Position numbers and translations under genes: made by a program
NCBI RefSeq assembly: GCF_018326005.1
Contig: NZ_AP021903.1
Location: forward strand, 1,552,001 to 1,616,000
Source of the DNA: Pseudomonas sp. Seg1
GTDB lineage: Bacteria; Pseudomonadota; Gammaproteobacteria; Pseudomonadales; Pseudomonadaceae
Reading direction: 5' to 3'
Length of the DNA stretch: 64,000 bases
Shown: one piece after another, positions 44,861 to 54,099 of the stretch
How the letters are laid out: each line of letters opens with the position of its first letter
How positions within the stretch are numbered: the stretch's first letter is position 1
Notes under the pieces: generated by a model
What the model saw: only the letters and a program-made list of their open reading frames with translations
Told to the model about the DNA's origin: nothing
Databases searched by the model: none

Positions 44861-45862
44861 GTGATCTGGTTTCTAGAAGGGCAGTCCAGTCAGCGCGACA
44901 TCATTCTCGGCGCGCGCGAGGCGCTGCCGGCCGACGTGAAGATTTATGCGTCGCATCGACGGGATCGCCCGGAAATCACCTCGTTCGCCGACATCAGCTT
45001 TGTGGAGCCTGCGGACAATCAGGAACGCATCGATTGGGTCATTGCGACCGCTCAGGCTCACAACATCAAAGTCATCCTGGCGGGCCGCGTTGGCAGCGTC
45101 TTCGAACAGGCTCGGCAGCGCTTCGAGGAGGCCGGCCTGGTACTGGTTACCGGCGCACTCTCTTTGGATACGTTTGATCGGGTCGATAACAAGAGCCGAT
45201 TCACCGCTGAGGCAGAGCGAGCGGGGCTGGCCTGCGTGCCGGCGATCACCGCCGCCAATGCCGAAGAGATGCTCGCCGCTTATCAGACGCTGAGTGCATC
45301 GGGCGAAGTGTGCGTCAAGCCGGCCGTGGGTATTTATGGCCAGGGGTTCTGGCGTTTCAAGGCAGGTGCCGACCCTTTCCGCTGTTTCGCCAACCCCGAC
45401 GAGCGTGAGGTCAACTTCGACCTTTATATGCATGCCTATCGCTCGGCTGATACGCCGCCGCCACCGATGCTAGTGATGCCCTATATGGCGGGAAGCGAAT
45501 GTTCGGTGGATATGGTCTGTGAAGCCGGTCGTCCGATTGCGTTTGTTGGCCGTCGCAAGACCGGTCTGTATCAGTTGCTCGAGCGTGAAGGTGCCGCTGT
45601 AGAACTCGCGCTCAAGGCAGCCGAACACTTTCAATGCGATGGCATCGTCAATGTCCAGACCCGTGACGATGCAGACGGTAAACCGCATTTGCTGGAAATT
45701 AACGCTCGTTACTCCGGGGGCATCGGTTACACCCGGGAAGCGGGTTTGAACCTGCCCGGCATCTTTGCCACTCGTCGGCTGGGTTTGCCTGAGCCTGCGG
45801 GCGTTTGGCGGCCGAACGTGCGTTTAAAAGGGGTGACCGTGGCTGCGCTAGCATCATCCTGA
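44861..45862 (+). CDS. ATP-grasp ligase of the Ter-associated module
   Basis: A 333-residue ATP-grasp-fold ligase. GTG start supported by AAGGGAGG seven bases upstream. An N-terminal Rossmann-like domain (1-100) precedes the ATP-grasp domain, with EVCVKPAVGIYGQGFW (nucleotide loop), MLVMPYMAGSECSVD, and the metal-binding LLEINARYSGGIGYT near the end. It likely joins a carboxylate to an amine or thiol using ATP. It is the first gene of the Ter biosynthesis-like module; its product in the pathway is unknown. Confidence 0.85.
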   Translation: MIWFLEGQSSQRDIILGAREALPADVKIYASHRRDRPEITSFADISFVEPADNQERIDWVIATAQAHNIKVILAGRVGSVFEQARQRFEEAGLVLVTGALSLDTFDRVDNKSRFTAEAERAGLACVPAITAANAEEMLAAYQTLSASGEVCVKPAVGIYGQGFWRFKAGADPFRCFANPDEREVNFDLYMHAYRSADTPPPPMLVMPYMAGSECSVDMVCEAGRPIAFVGRRKTGLYQLLEREGAAVELALKAAEHFQCDGIVNVQTRDDADGKPHLLEINARYSGGIGYTREAGLNLPGIFATRRLGLPEPAGVWRPNVRLKGVTVAALASS

Positions 45863-45955
45863 TGTTAAATAGACATATGGAATCTGTTACCATTTGCGCG
45901 TTTTTGTCGTTCGATACGGCCCCATGCAGGAAGCAAGACAAGGAGTTTTCAAGGA

Positions 45956-47095
45956 ATGATGGTGCTCGCGCCTGGCGCAAACACCGCAGTATCAAACGCC
46001 CGGAGTGAATGGACTCTGGAATGTGGAAACTCCTCGGCTTTCGGGGAGTACGCCGCCGTTGCCATATTGCCGGTTGACGAAAAACGCCGCCCGAAAGGTG
46101 ATGCCGCCCTTTTTCAGACGCCGCGCGCGTGGATGGAATGGGTCGGCGATCAGCAAAAAGTCGGTTGCAAGCTGAACCTGGATGAAATCCCGGCCGGCAG
46201 CGACCGTGTGTTGCTGGTGGTCTACACGTTCTCCGCCGTTGGCCCGGTCAGTGAGCTGAAGAACCTGCGCCTGCAGGTGGATGGCCAGATCGAGTACTCC
46301 CTGGATCTGCGCGAAAACGGCGAATCCGCCATCATCATCGGCGAATTTTACAGCCGCAATCAGCAGTGGAAATTTCGCGCACTGGCCGAAGGTTCTGCCT
46401 ACGGGCTGGCGGCACTCGGCCGTCGCATCGGCCTCGATATCGACGAAGCCCACCCCAATGGACGCCAGAACGCGCCGGGCTCCGGCAGAGCCCCGGACAG
46501 CGCCACCGGCACTGCTTTCGCCGTTTCTCCTACCCATGTCATGACTTGTGCCCACGTCATTGAAGGCATGCGCGAGATTCACATTGCCTCGTTTGACGGA
46601 CGCTATCGTGTCGACCCCGTGGTGGTCGATCGGCGCAACGATATTGCTCTTTTACGGGTGATCGACTGCCCGCCGTTGAAACCGGTGGCCTTCAAGTCCG
46701 GATTCGGTTGCGATCTGGGTGAAGACATTGTCGCGTTGGGCTTTCCGCTGGCCGGTTTCGCCGGTGGCGGCGTCCACGTCACTCAGGGTGGTGTGTCGGC
46801 GCTGTTCGGTTTGCGCAACGATGCCAGTCTGTTGCAGTTCACGGCGCCCATTCAGCCGGGCTCAAGCGGTAGTCCGCTATTCGATTTTTCCGGTGCCGTG
46901 ATTGGCCTGGTGACCTCTTCGGTACCCGATGCGCAAAACATGAATTTTGCGGTGAAAGCCTCGCTGCTGGTTTCGTTCCTCGATGCCTGTCGGGTCGATG
47001 GAAAAATAAATGCGTCTGGCCAGACGTTCACAGCGGCGCAGTTGGCTCGCGAAGCACAAGCATCAATGTGGCGGGTGGAAGCCACAAATCTCTGA
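45956..47095 (+). CDS. TerD-domain / trypsin-like protease fusion
   Basis: A 379-residue two-domain protein. Residues about 15-162 resemble the second half of TerD domains (SAIIIGEFYSRNQQWKFRALAEGSAYGLAALGRRIG, like TerA), but the calcium-binding DLDAS and GDNRTG motifs are missing. Residues about 180-345 form a trypsin-like serine protease with H200 (MTCAHVIEG), D229 (RRNDIALL) and S304 (PGSSGSPLFD), a complete DegP-like triad. There is no signal peptide, so it is probably cytoplasmic, tied to the Ter complex by its TerD part. ATG 45956 follows AAGGAGTTTTCAAGG. It is 93 bases after the ATP-grasp gene. Confidence 0.85.
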   Translation: MMVLAPGANTAVSNARSEWTLECGNSSAFGEYAAVAILPVDEKRRPKGDAALFQTPRAWMEWVGDQQKVGCKLNLDEIPAGSDRVLLVVYTFSAVGPVSELKNLRLQVDGQIEYSLDLRENGESAIIIGEFYSRNQQWKFRALAEGSAYGLAALGRRIGLDIDEAHPNGRQNAPGSGRAPDSATGTAFAVSPTHVMTCAHVIEGMREIHIASFDGRYRVDPVVVDRRNDIALLRVIDCPPLKPVAFKSGFGCDLGEDIVALGFPLAGFAGGGVHVTQGGVSALFGLRNDASLLQFTAPIQPGSSGSPLFDFSGAVIGLVTSSVPDAQNMNFAVKASLLVSFLDACRVDGKINASGQTFTAAQLAREAQASMWRVEATNL

Positions 47096-47165
47096 TTCAC
47101 TTTTGAATTGAAACCCACGGAAGAGGCGCTGGATCTTCGATCACACGCCAAGTCAGGAATTGTTA

Positions 47166-48293
47166 ATGGAATCTGGTACAGCAACGAAAGCGCTGAGCGC
47201 ACAACTGATGCGTGGACGTCTGGACGTCAACGTTGATGATGCTGTCATTGCCCCCGAATCACTGTTCGGCTTTGCCGAACGACGTAATCCGAAGCGGGCA
47301 TTCCTGTTCGTGTCGAAAGTACTCGGACGGCATATTCCGGTCCGGCCATCAGTGATGGCCGCCAGTTTTGAAAGTCTGGCCGCCGAAATTCCGGCGGACC
47401 TGCCAGGCCCTGTGCTGGTCATCGGCATGGCCGAAACCGCAGTCGGCCTCGGCGCCGGCGTTCACCGTGCGTACAGCGCCACTCGCCCCGATACCGTGTA
47501 CATGGTCAGCACCCGTCACCCCACCGGAACCGAGTTGTTCGCCCGTTTCGAAGAAGAACACAGTCACGCCAGTGCGCATCTGATTCACCTGCCGGTCGAT
47601 CCGCAAGTGCGTGAACAGATGCTCAGCGCCCGTTCATTGGTGCTGGTTGATGACGAGGCCTCGACGGGCAAGACGTTCATCAATCTGCATCGGGCGCTGG
47701 TCGATGCCGGTCTGGATAAACTCGAACAGGTCGTGACCTGTGTACTCACGGACTGGTCCGGCGGCGCGGTGCGTGATGCGCTGGGTGATTGCGCGCATCA
47801 GGTTTCCCTGCTGCAGGGCTCGTATCAATTCCATGAAGACCCGGATGCGCCTTTGCCCGACATGCCGGCGGTGGGCACCATTGCTGCCGGTGACTGGCCG
47901 GTGAGCGCGGAAAATGACTGGGGCCGCCTCGGCGTGCGGGCTGTCGCCGACACCCTGGCGCCAGGCCTTCAGGTACAACCGGGTGAGCGGATTCTGGTGG
48001 TGGGCACCAGCGAGTTTGTCTGGCGTCCATTCCTGCTCGCCGAACGTCTGGAACGTGCTGGCGCCGATGTCCATTTCAGTTCGACCAGCCGCTCGCCGAT
48101 TGCGCTGGGCCATGCGATCGAGCATGCCTTGTCGTTCGCCGACAACTACGGTCTGGGCATTCCAAATTTTCTCTACAACGTGCGTTCGGGTCAGTTCGAC
48201 CGGGTGCTGATCTGTTCGGAAACCCCACAGCAGGCAGTCTCTGCCGAACTGTTGAAAACCTTGAATGCGCAGGTGATCGTCGATGCCAAGTAA
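47166..48293 (+). CDS. Phosphoribosyltransferase with TRSP domain
   Basis: A 375-residue protein. The N-terminal half is a type I phosphoribosyltransferase with PRPP loop LVLVDDEASTGKT (158-170), and the C-terminal TRSP-type domain carries TSRSPIALG near residue 300 and FLYNVRSGQFDRVLICSE. These PRTases occur only with Ter loci and are proposed to make a nucleoside-like molecule. ATG 47166 is chosen with CAGGAA upstream, over an in-frame TTG at 47160. Its stop overlaps the HAD start by 11 bases. Confidence 0.88.
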   Translation: MESGTATKALSAQLMRGRLDVNVDDAVIAPESLFGFAERRNPKRAFLFVSKVLGRHIPVRPSVMAASFESLAAEIPADLPGPVLVIGMAETAVGLGAGVHRAYSATRPDTVYMVSTRHPTGTELFARFEEEHSHASAHLIHLPVDPQVREQMLSARSLVLVDDEASTGKTFINLHRALVDAGLDKLEQVVTCVLTDWSGGAVRDALGDCAHQVSLLQGSYQFHEDPDAPLPDMPAVGTIAAGDWPVSAENDWGRLGVRAVADTLAPGLQVQPGERILVVGTSEFVWRPFLLAERLERAGADVHFSSTSRSPIALGHAIEHALSFADNYGLGIPNFLYNVRSGQFDRVLICSETPQQAVSAELLKTLNAQVIVDAK

Positions 48294-49041
48294 CCGTCCG
48301 TTGACGCTGGTTGATCTCGACGACACGTTGTTTCAAACCGCACGCAAGATGAAAGAGGGCACACCTCGCCACACAGCGACCCTGGATGTCGACGGTCAGC
48401 CCAACGGTTACATGAGCCCGGTGCAGAAATCGATGGTCGAGTGGCTGCTGGCGACGACCGATGTCGTCCCGGTCACGGCGCGCAGCGTGGAAGCGTTCAG
48501 CCGGGTCCGGTTGCCCTTTAAGCACGGTGCCATTTGCTCCCATGGCGGTGTGATCCTCGGCGCGGACGGCACGCTCGACCAGGCCTGGCAGGCGCGCATG
48601 GAAGACCTCCTCGCCAACTACCAGCGCCGTCTGCCGGAGTTGAGTGAAGCGACGCTGGCCATCGGCAAACAACTGGGCATTTCCCTGCGCGGCTGGGTGG
48701 TCGAAGAGCAGGGCTTGCGCCATTACGTGGTGACCAAACACAACGAAAGCAGTGACGACGTTCTTGATGCGGTGCTGGCTGAAGTCCGGGCGCAAGGCTT
48801 GCTGGATGGCCTGCACATTCATGGCAACAGCAACAATCTGGCGTTCCTGCCGCAAGGTCTGTCGAAGCAGGCAGCGGTTCAGGAATGGTTGCGCCGTGAT
48901 CGTGAAATCAACGGTGAACGCCCTGTGCTGGGCTTCGGCGACAGCATCACCGACCTGGCGTTCATGGAGGAGTGCCACCTGTGGGCGACCCCGACGCGCA
49001 GCCAGTTGGCCAAGCGGGCAGGGGCTTCGATCCATGAGTGA
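48283..49041 (+). CDS. HAD-superfamily hydrolase (Ter module)
   Basis: A 252-residue HAD phosphatase. The catalytic DxD is D11/D13 in TLVDLDDTLFQT; motif IV is GFGDSITDLAFMEE. A cap insertion spans about 90-190. It likely removes phosphate from the product of the neighbouring PRTase. Starts inside the PRTase stop and overlaps the next gene by 8 bases; the whole run is translated as one tight operon. Confidence 0.9.
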   Translation: MPSNRPLTLVDLDDTLFQTARKMKEGTPRHTATLDVDGQPNGYMSPVQKSMVEWLLATTDVVPVTARSVEAFSRVRLPFKHGAICSHGGVILGADGTLDQAWQARMEDLLANYQRRLPELSEATLAIGKQLGISLRGWVVEEQGLRHYVVTKHNESSDDVLDAVLAEVRAQGLLDGLHIHGNSNNLAFLPQGLSKQAAVQEWLRRDREINGERPVLGFGDSITDLAFMEECHLWATPTRSQLAKRAGASIHE

Positions 49042-50128
49042 TGCGATCTCAAGACTGCTGACGGTGGGCAGTGCGAGCTACGCGCCGGAAGACGTGCATT
49101 TCCTCCTGCAAGCGGTGCAGATGGACGTGACGGACGTCGAGGAAAAAGAGCGCCTGATTCAGACGAAGCAGAAGCACTATTCCGAAATGATCAGTCTGGA
49201 AAGTGCCCCGAGTGATGTGCACAAGGCCCTGTACGATCGGGTGCTGGCGCAGAACGGCGCGCGCATGGCGGCGGATGTGCAGGCCTTGGCTCTGGGCTTG
49301 AACGAGGCCTGCACCGGCGCTTCGATTGTGCTGGTTTCGTTCGTGCGTGCCGGACTGCCGCTGGGTGTGCTGTTGCGTCGCGCGCTCATCGACATGGGTC
49401 GCGAAGCCTTCCATTACGGCATCAGCATCGTCCGTGATCGCGGCATCGACACGGTCGCCCTGGAAGCCATCATCCAGACCCACGGGGCCGAAAACATCGT
49501 CTTCGTCGATGGCTGGACCGGCAAGGGCGCGATCAGCGGCGAAATTCAACGCAGCCTTGGCGCAGATGCACGTTTCCCGAAATCTCCCCGACTGGTCGTG
49601 CTGGCTGACCCCTGTGGTCGCGCCTGGATGGCCGCTTCGTCCGAAGACTGGGTGATTCCGTCGGGGATTCTCGGCGCCACTGTCTCCGGCCTGGTGTCGC
49701 GTTCGATCTGGCCTGAAAACGGCGGACTGCATGGCTGCGTGGTCTACGACCACTTGCGCGAACACGATGTGACACAGACGTTCATCGAGCAGATCGAAAC
49801 TCACCGTAAAACGTTGGGCATCGTGCCGAAAGCCGTGCCATGGACCGACGCACAGCGTCTCGAGCTTCAGGGGGCGGCCACCCACGTCGTTGCAGCACTG
49901 GCAGCACGTTTCGAGGTGAGCAACCTCAATCGGGTCAAGCCAGGCATCGCCGAGGCGACCCGCGCAGTGTTGCGCCGCGTCCCGCACCATGTGCTGATTC
50001 GCGACCGCAACGACAGCGACGTGCAATTGCTCATGCACCTGACCGAAGCCGCCGGTGTACCGGTGGAAGAGGTCGGCGCGCAGTTGGGCCCTTATCGGGC
50101 AGTGACGATCATTCGGAGTCTGGGCTGA
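49034..50128 (+). CDS. StiP-type phosphoribosyltransferase-like protein with PELOTA domain
   Basis: A 364-residue protein. The N-terminal part (about 1-270) is a divergent PRTase-like fold with the motif IVFVDGWTGKGAIS (155-168); this family is now annotated as StiP and sometimes called a cysteine protease. The C-terminal part (about 285-364: HHVLIRDRNDSDVQLLMHLTEAAGVPVEEVG...LGPYRAVTII) looks like the PELOTA/L7Ae RNA-binding domain. The start at 49034 is set by the HAD overlap; the longer reading to 48752 is only a shadow of the HAD gene. Confidence 0.85.
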   Translation: MSDAISRLLTVGSASYAPEDVHFLLQAVQMDVTDVEEKERLIQTKQKHYSEMISLESAPSDVHKALYDRVLAQNGARMAADVQALALGLNEACTGASIVLVSFVRAGLPLGVLLRRALIDMGREAFHYGISIVRDRGIDTVALEAIIQTHGAENIVFVDGWTGKGAISGEIQRSLGADARFPKSPRLVVLADPCGRAWMAASSEDWVIPSGILGATVSGLVSRSIWPENGGLHGCVVYDHLREHDVTQTFIEQIETHRKTLGIVPKAVPWTDAQRLELQGAATHVVAALAARFEVSNLNRVKPGIAEATRAVLRRVPHHVLIRDRNDSDVQLLMHLTEAAGVPVEEVGAQLGPYRAVTIIRSLG

Positions 50129-51078
50129 TGAAGATGCTTTCTCCTTACGCCCTCGGGGCCACGCTCTACATGCCCGCAACTCGCGCCGATCTGTTGGACG
50201 TGGTGTTCCGCACCAAGCTGCCGGAACTGCGTTCGCTGGTGGTGTGCCTGGAAGACGCGGTCGCGGACATTGATATCGAGACGGCGCTAGCCAACCTGCA
50301 TGGTTTGTTGACGGTCATCGAGCAACGCGGTGGTCGCCCAGAGGGCGGCCCGCTGCTGTTCGTGCGCCCGCGCGATTCACAGATGGCCGCTGTTCTCAAT
50401 GACTGGCCGCTGATGGCGCATGTCGACGGTTTTGTCATCCCGAAGCTGACCCTGGCCAATCTGGGCGCCTGGGAGCAGGCCGTGACCAACCCTGCGCTGT
50501 TCCTGATGCCGACGCTGGAAACCACGGACGTCTTCAACCCCGGCGCGATGGTCGAACTGGGGCATGCCCTCAAGGCCAGCCTCGACCAGCGAATCATCGC
50601 TCTGCGCATCGGTGGCAACGACTTGATGGGCAGCCTCGGTCTGCGCCGCAATCCGACCACCACGCTCTATAGCACGCCGATGGGCTACGTGATTCCGATG
50701 CTGGCGGGGGTCATGGGTTCGCTGGGCTTTGCCTTGACCGCGCCGGTTTTCGAACAATTGGCGTCGCCGCAGTTGCTCAAGGAAGAACTGGAATTCGATA
50801 TCGCCCATGGCCTGGTCGGCAAGACCGCCATTCACCCGAGCCAGATCGAAATCATCCAGGACACGTTGCGCGTCAGCCTCGAAGACTTCAACAGCGCCAA
50901 GCTGATCGTTAGTGACGTGGCCCCTGCGGTATTCCGCCACAACGACGCGATGTGCGAGCCAGCCACCCACTACAAGTGGGCGACGAACATTCTTGAGCGC
51001 GCGCGCTGGCACGGTATCCGCCATGCGGAAAACGGTGTCGGCGAAGTCTCGATTCGCTTGGCGGAGGCCGCAGGATGA
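50128..51078 (+). CDS. HpcH/HpaI aldolase / citrate-lyase-beta-like protein
   Basis: A 316-residue TIM-barrel aldolase of the HpcH/HpaI (CitE-like) superfamily. Carboxylate/metal motif SLVVCLEDAVADI at about 36-48, then FVRPRDSQ, IALRIGGNDLMGSLGL and GKTAIHPSQIEII near the end. ATG at 50128 overlaps the previous stop by one base. It probably makes or splits a C-C bond in a Ter-pathway intermediate. Its stop overlaps the next start by four bases. Confidence 0.9.
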   Translation: MKMLSPYALGATLYMPATRADLLDVVFRTKLPELRSLVVCLEDAVADIDIETALANLHGLLTVIEQRGGRPEGGPLLFVRPRDSQMAAVLNDWPLMAHVDGFVIPKLTLANLGAWEQAVTNPALFLMPTLETTDVFNPGAMVELGHALKASLDQRIIALRIGGNDLMGSLGLRRNPTTTLYSTPMGYVIPMLAGVMGSLGFALTAPVFEQLASPQLLKEELEFDIAHGLVGKTAIHPSQIEIIQDTLRVSLEDFNSAKLIVSDVAPAVFRHNDAMCEPATHYKWATNILERARWHGIRHAENGVGEVSIRLAEAAG

Positions 51079-51830
51079 AAGAGCTGATCGACAATGCCGG
51101 GGCGCCGCAGCGACCAGTCCTCGCCGTGTTCGATTTCGACGGCACGCTGACCCGGCACGACAGTTTCGTGCCGTTTCTGAAGTTCGCGTTCGGCAAGCGC
51201 GAGTTCAATCGGCGCCTGCTTCGACTGGCGCTGCCCAGCTTGCGATTCGTCGCCCGGCGGATGAGCCGTGACGAACTCAAGGCGCAGTTGATACGCACGT
51301 TTCTGAGCGGTGTGAAGCTTGAGTGGCTGCAACAGCAGGCCACGAGTTATTGCGCGCAGGCCTGGCCGCGCCTGATGCGTCCGTCAGGGTTGCTGGCGAT
51401 CGAGGCCGAACTCAAGTCCGGTGCCGTGGTGACGTTGTGTTCCGCCTCGCCTGCACTGGTGTTGCAGCCTTTCGCCGAGCGCCTGGGCATCAACTTGATC
51501 GGTACGGAACTGGAAGTGGTGGACGGCGTATTGACCGGGCACATCACCGGCGACAACTGCCGCTGCGCGAACAAAGTCATCAGGCTGGAAGCGGTTTACG
51601 GCAGTTTGCTGCAATACCGGATCAGGGCCTGGGGCGATACCCGCGGCGATCACGAATTGCTCGCGGCGGCCGAAGATGCGCACTGGCGGCACTTTCACCC
51701 GTCATGGCGGCGTGGACGCCTGCGGGTAAGCAATGGAAGAAATCCGGGCGTGCGCGATGCGCAGGCCGACCTGCATGAGGCGCGCACATCCGAGCGCCCC
51801 ATGAACACCGATGACCAACAAGGAGCGTAA
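51075..51830 (+). CDS. HAD-IB family phosphatase (Ter module)
   Basis: A 251-residue HAD subfamily IB hydrolase (SerB-like). D20-F-D22 in AVFDFDGTLT, then VVTLCSASPAL (motif II), and a GDTRGDHELL motif IV. It is the second phosphatase of the module and overlaps the aldolase gene by four bases (ATGA). The C-terminal tail (about 220-251) is loosely charged. Two bases separate it from terZ, so the module and the ter genes are one transcript. Confidence 0.9.
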   Translation: MKELIDNAGAPQRPVLAVFDFDGTLTRHDSFVPFLKFAFGKREFNRRLLRLALPSLRFVARRMSRDELKAQLIRTFLSGVKLEWLQQQATSYCAQAWPRLMRPSGLLAIEAELKSGAVVTLCSASPALVLQPFAERLGINLIGTELEVVDGVLTGHITGDNCRCANKVIRLEAVYGSLLQYRIRAWGDTRGDHELLAAAEDAHWRHFHPSWRRGRLRVSNGRNPGVRDAQADLHEARTSERPMNTDDQQGA

Positions 51831-51832
51831 CG

Positions 51833-52417
51833 ATGGCACTTACCCTAGAAAAAAAGCAGTCCATTTCCCTGGAAAAAACCGCTGGTACGGCGCTGTCCAG
51901 CGTCAGCCTCGGCCTGGGTTGGGACCCGGTGAAGGCCGGCTTTCTCGGCAAGCTGATGGGCAATGGCGGTGATATCGACCTGGACGCTTCGTGCATCCTG
52001 CTCGACGGCAGCCTGCAGCCGGTCGACCTCGTCTGGTTCCGCCAGCTCAAGTCGCAGGACGGCTCGATCCAGCATTCCGGCGACAACCGCACCGGCGAAG
52101 GTGCGGGTGACGACGAAACCATCCACGTTGACCTGCAACGTCTGCCGGCCGTCGTCCAGCACCTGGTGTTCACCGTGAACAGCTTCACCGGGCAGAACTT
52201 CGAAAAAGTCGAAAATGCCTACTGCCGCATCGTCAACGCCAGTAACAAAAACGAACTGGCCCGCTTCAATCTGTCCGAGCGTGGCGCTCACACCGGCATC
52301 GTCATGGCCAGCCTGTCCCGCGACAGCGATGGCTGGAAATTCACCGCGATCGGTCAGACCACCAATGGCCGTACCGCCGACGATCTGGTCAACCTGGCCG
52401 TTCAGGCGCTGCGTTAA
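51833..52417 (+). CDS. terZ: TerD-family protein TerZ
   Basis: A 194-residue calcium-binding TerD-domain protein. SVSLGLGWDP, then DIDLDASCILLDG and HSGDNRTGEGAGDDE hold the acidic calcium sites; FNLSERGAHTGIVMASLSRD follows. Position and size match TerZ of terZABCDE. AAGGAG precedes the ATG. Its stop and the terA start share one base. Confidence 0.9.
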   Translation: MALTLEKKQSISLEKTAGTALSSVSLGLGWDPVKAGFLGKLMGNGGDIDLDASCILLDGSLQPVDLVWFRQLKSQDGSIQHSGDNRTGEGAGDDETIHVDLQRLPAVVQHLVFTVNSFTGQNFEKVENAYCRIVNASNKNELARFNLSERGAHTGIVMASLSRDSDGWKFTAIGQTTNGRTADDLVNLAVQALR

Positions 52418-53592
52418 TGGCGACCCTTGCTCCGGGCGGCAACGCGCCAGTTGCCAGCGGCCTGCTTCGCGTCGACATCAATTACTCGCCGATTCCTGGC
52501 GCTGACATTGATGTCTCGGCCTTTGTTCTGGGAACCACGGCAAAGGTTCGCGGCGATGGCGACATGTGCTTTTACGGGCAACCGAGCGTATTGGGCGGGG
52601 CAGTCACCCTGTCCGACGCCTCGGCGGGTCGTGCGGTGTTCACGGTCGATCTGAGCCGACTTGAAGCGGCCGTGGAAAAGGTCGCACTGACCGCCACGAT
52701 CTACGAAAACAAGGCCAGTTTCGAGCGCGTCTCGCAGTTGTCGGTGGTGGTGTCCGGTGGCGTCGAAGCGCAGATACCGACCAGTGGCATGAAGGAAACC
52801 GCGCTGATCCTCGGCGAGTTTTATCGTCGTCAGGGCGAGTGGAAATTCCGCTGCGTCGGACAGGGTTTCAACGGTGGACTTGAGCCGTTGGCCAGGCACT
52901 TCGGTGTGGATGTGGCTGCTCCGGCAGCAGCGCCGACACCTGCTCCAGCCCCAGCCCCCGTGCCGCCAGCGGCTCCTGCGGCAGCGAAATCGTCGATCAG
53001 CCTGAGCAAGGTCACCCTCGACAAAACCCGCAGCTCCATCAGCCTGGAGAAGACGGCGGCCGGTTTCGGTGAGATCAAGGTCAACCTGAACTGGAACAAG
53101 CGCAGCTCCGGCGGCTTCTTCCGCAGCAGCACCTCGGTCGACCTGGACGTCGGTTGCCTGTACGAGTTGCAGGACGGTGAAAAGGGTGTGGTGCAAGCCC
53201 TTGGCAACTGCTTCGGCGAATTGAAGCATGCGCCTTACATCCAGTTGATGGGCGACGACCGTACCGGCTCCGTGGCCGGTGGCGAATGGATGCACATCAA
53301 TGGCGGCAAGTGGGCAGAAGTGCGCCGCATCCTGATTTTCGCCTTCATCTACGAAGGCGCGCCGAACTGGCGCGAGACCGACGGCGTCGTGACCATTTAC
53401 ATCCCGAATCAGCCAGACATCGAGGTTCGCCTCAACGAAGAGGGCGGTCGCCATGGCATGTGCGCCATTGCAATGCTCGAAAACGTCAACGGTGCCGTCA
53501 AGGTTTCCCGGCGAGTGGATTTCCACCGCGGGCATTCGGCGATGGACGAAGCCTACGGCTGGGGCATGAACTGGCGCGCCGGCTCTAAATAG
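52417..53592 (+). CDS. terA: TerA protein (two TerD-type domains)
   Basis: A 391-residue cytoplasmic protein. The first TerD-like domain (about 1-165, ending FRCVGQGFNGGLEPLARHFGVDV) keeps DIDVSAF but lacks GDNRTG. A Pro/Ala linker (about 168-190) joins it to the second domain (190-391), which keeps VDLDVGC and LMGDDRTG. This is the TerA layout (R478 TerA is of similar size). The starting ATG overlaps the terZ stop by one base. Confidence 0.9.
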   Translation: MATLAPGGNAPVASGLLRVDINYSPIPGADIDVSAFVLGTTAKVRGDGDMCFYGQPSVLGGAVTLSDASAGRAVFTVDLSRLEAAVEKVALTATIYENKASFERVSQLSVVVSGGVEAQIPTSGMKETALILGEFYRRQGEWKFRCVGQGFNGGLEPLARHFGVDVAAPAAAPTPAPAPAPVPPAAPAAAKSSISLSKVTLDKTRSSISLEKTAAGFGEIKVNLNWNKRSSGGFFRSSTSVDLDVGCLYELQDGEKGVVQALGNCFGELKHAPYIQLMGDDRTGSVAGGEWMHINGGKWAEVRRILIFAFIYEGAPNWRETDGVVTIYIPNQPDIEVRLNEEGGRHGMCAIAMLENVNGAVKVSRRVDFHRGHSAMDEAYGWGMNWRAGSK

Positions 53593-53599
53593 TTACCTT

Positions 53600-53620
53600 G
53601 GCGGGGCTTGGTGCCCCGCC
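53600..53620 (+). promoter_or_regulatory. Intercistronic hairpin between terA and terB
   Basis: A perfect 8-bp GGCGGGGC/GCCCCGCC stem with loop TTGGT, followed by CTTTGAG and not by a T run. It could be an RNA-processing or stability element that lets TerBCDE be expressed at a different level from the upstream module. Confidence 0.6.
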
Positions 53621-53638
53621 CTTTGAGAGGACCTCAAA

Positions 53639-54088
53639 ATGCTTGCATGGCTTAAAGAAAACGCTGCATTGGCGCGGGACAAACTGACCACTGAGGTGAG
53701 CAAGTTCAAAAACCAGAAATTCATGGAGGCCACGACTGCCGCGTGCGCAATCGTCGCCGCTGCAGACGGTGAGATTTCTTCCGCCGAGAAAACCAAAATG
53801 GCCGGGTTTATCAATAACTCGTCGGAATTGAAGGTTTTCAACATGGCCGACGTCATCAAATCCTTCAACGGTCACTGCGAAAAGTTCGAGTTCGACTTTC
53901 AGATCGGTCAGGCGGAAGCGCTCAAGGCTATCGGCAAGATCAAGGGCGATGCCGGTGCCGGCCGCCTGCTGGTGCGTGTCGCGTGTGCCATCGGTGCGTC
54001 GGATGGCAACTTCGACGACAAAGAAAAAGCGGCATGCCGTCTGATTTGCCTCGAGCTGGGATTGAACCCGGCTGATTTCGAACTTTAA
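53639..54088 (+). CDS. terB: TerB tellurite-resistance protein
   Basis: A 149-residue helical TerB protein. MEATTAACAIVAAADGEISSAEKTKMAGFI and VRVACAIGASDGNFDDKEKAACRLICLELGL are the two repeat halves with acidic metal-binding ADGE/SDGN loops. It is thought to be cytoplasmic and to contact membrane TerC. GAGAGGA is before the ATG; terC begins 11 bases later. Confidence 0.95.
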   Translation: MLAWLKENAALARDKLTTEVSKFKNQKFMEATTAACAIVAAADGEISSAEKTKMAGFINNSSELKVFNMADVIKSFNGHCEKFEFDFQIGQAEALKAIGKIKGDAGAGRLLVRVACAIGASDGNFDDKEKAACRLICLELGLNPADFEL

Positions 54089-54099
54089 GGAGCGGTACC

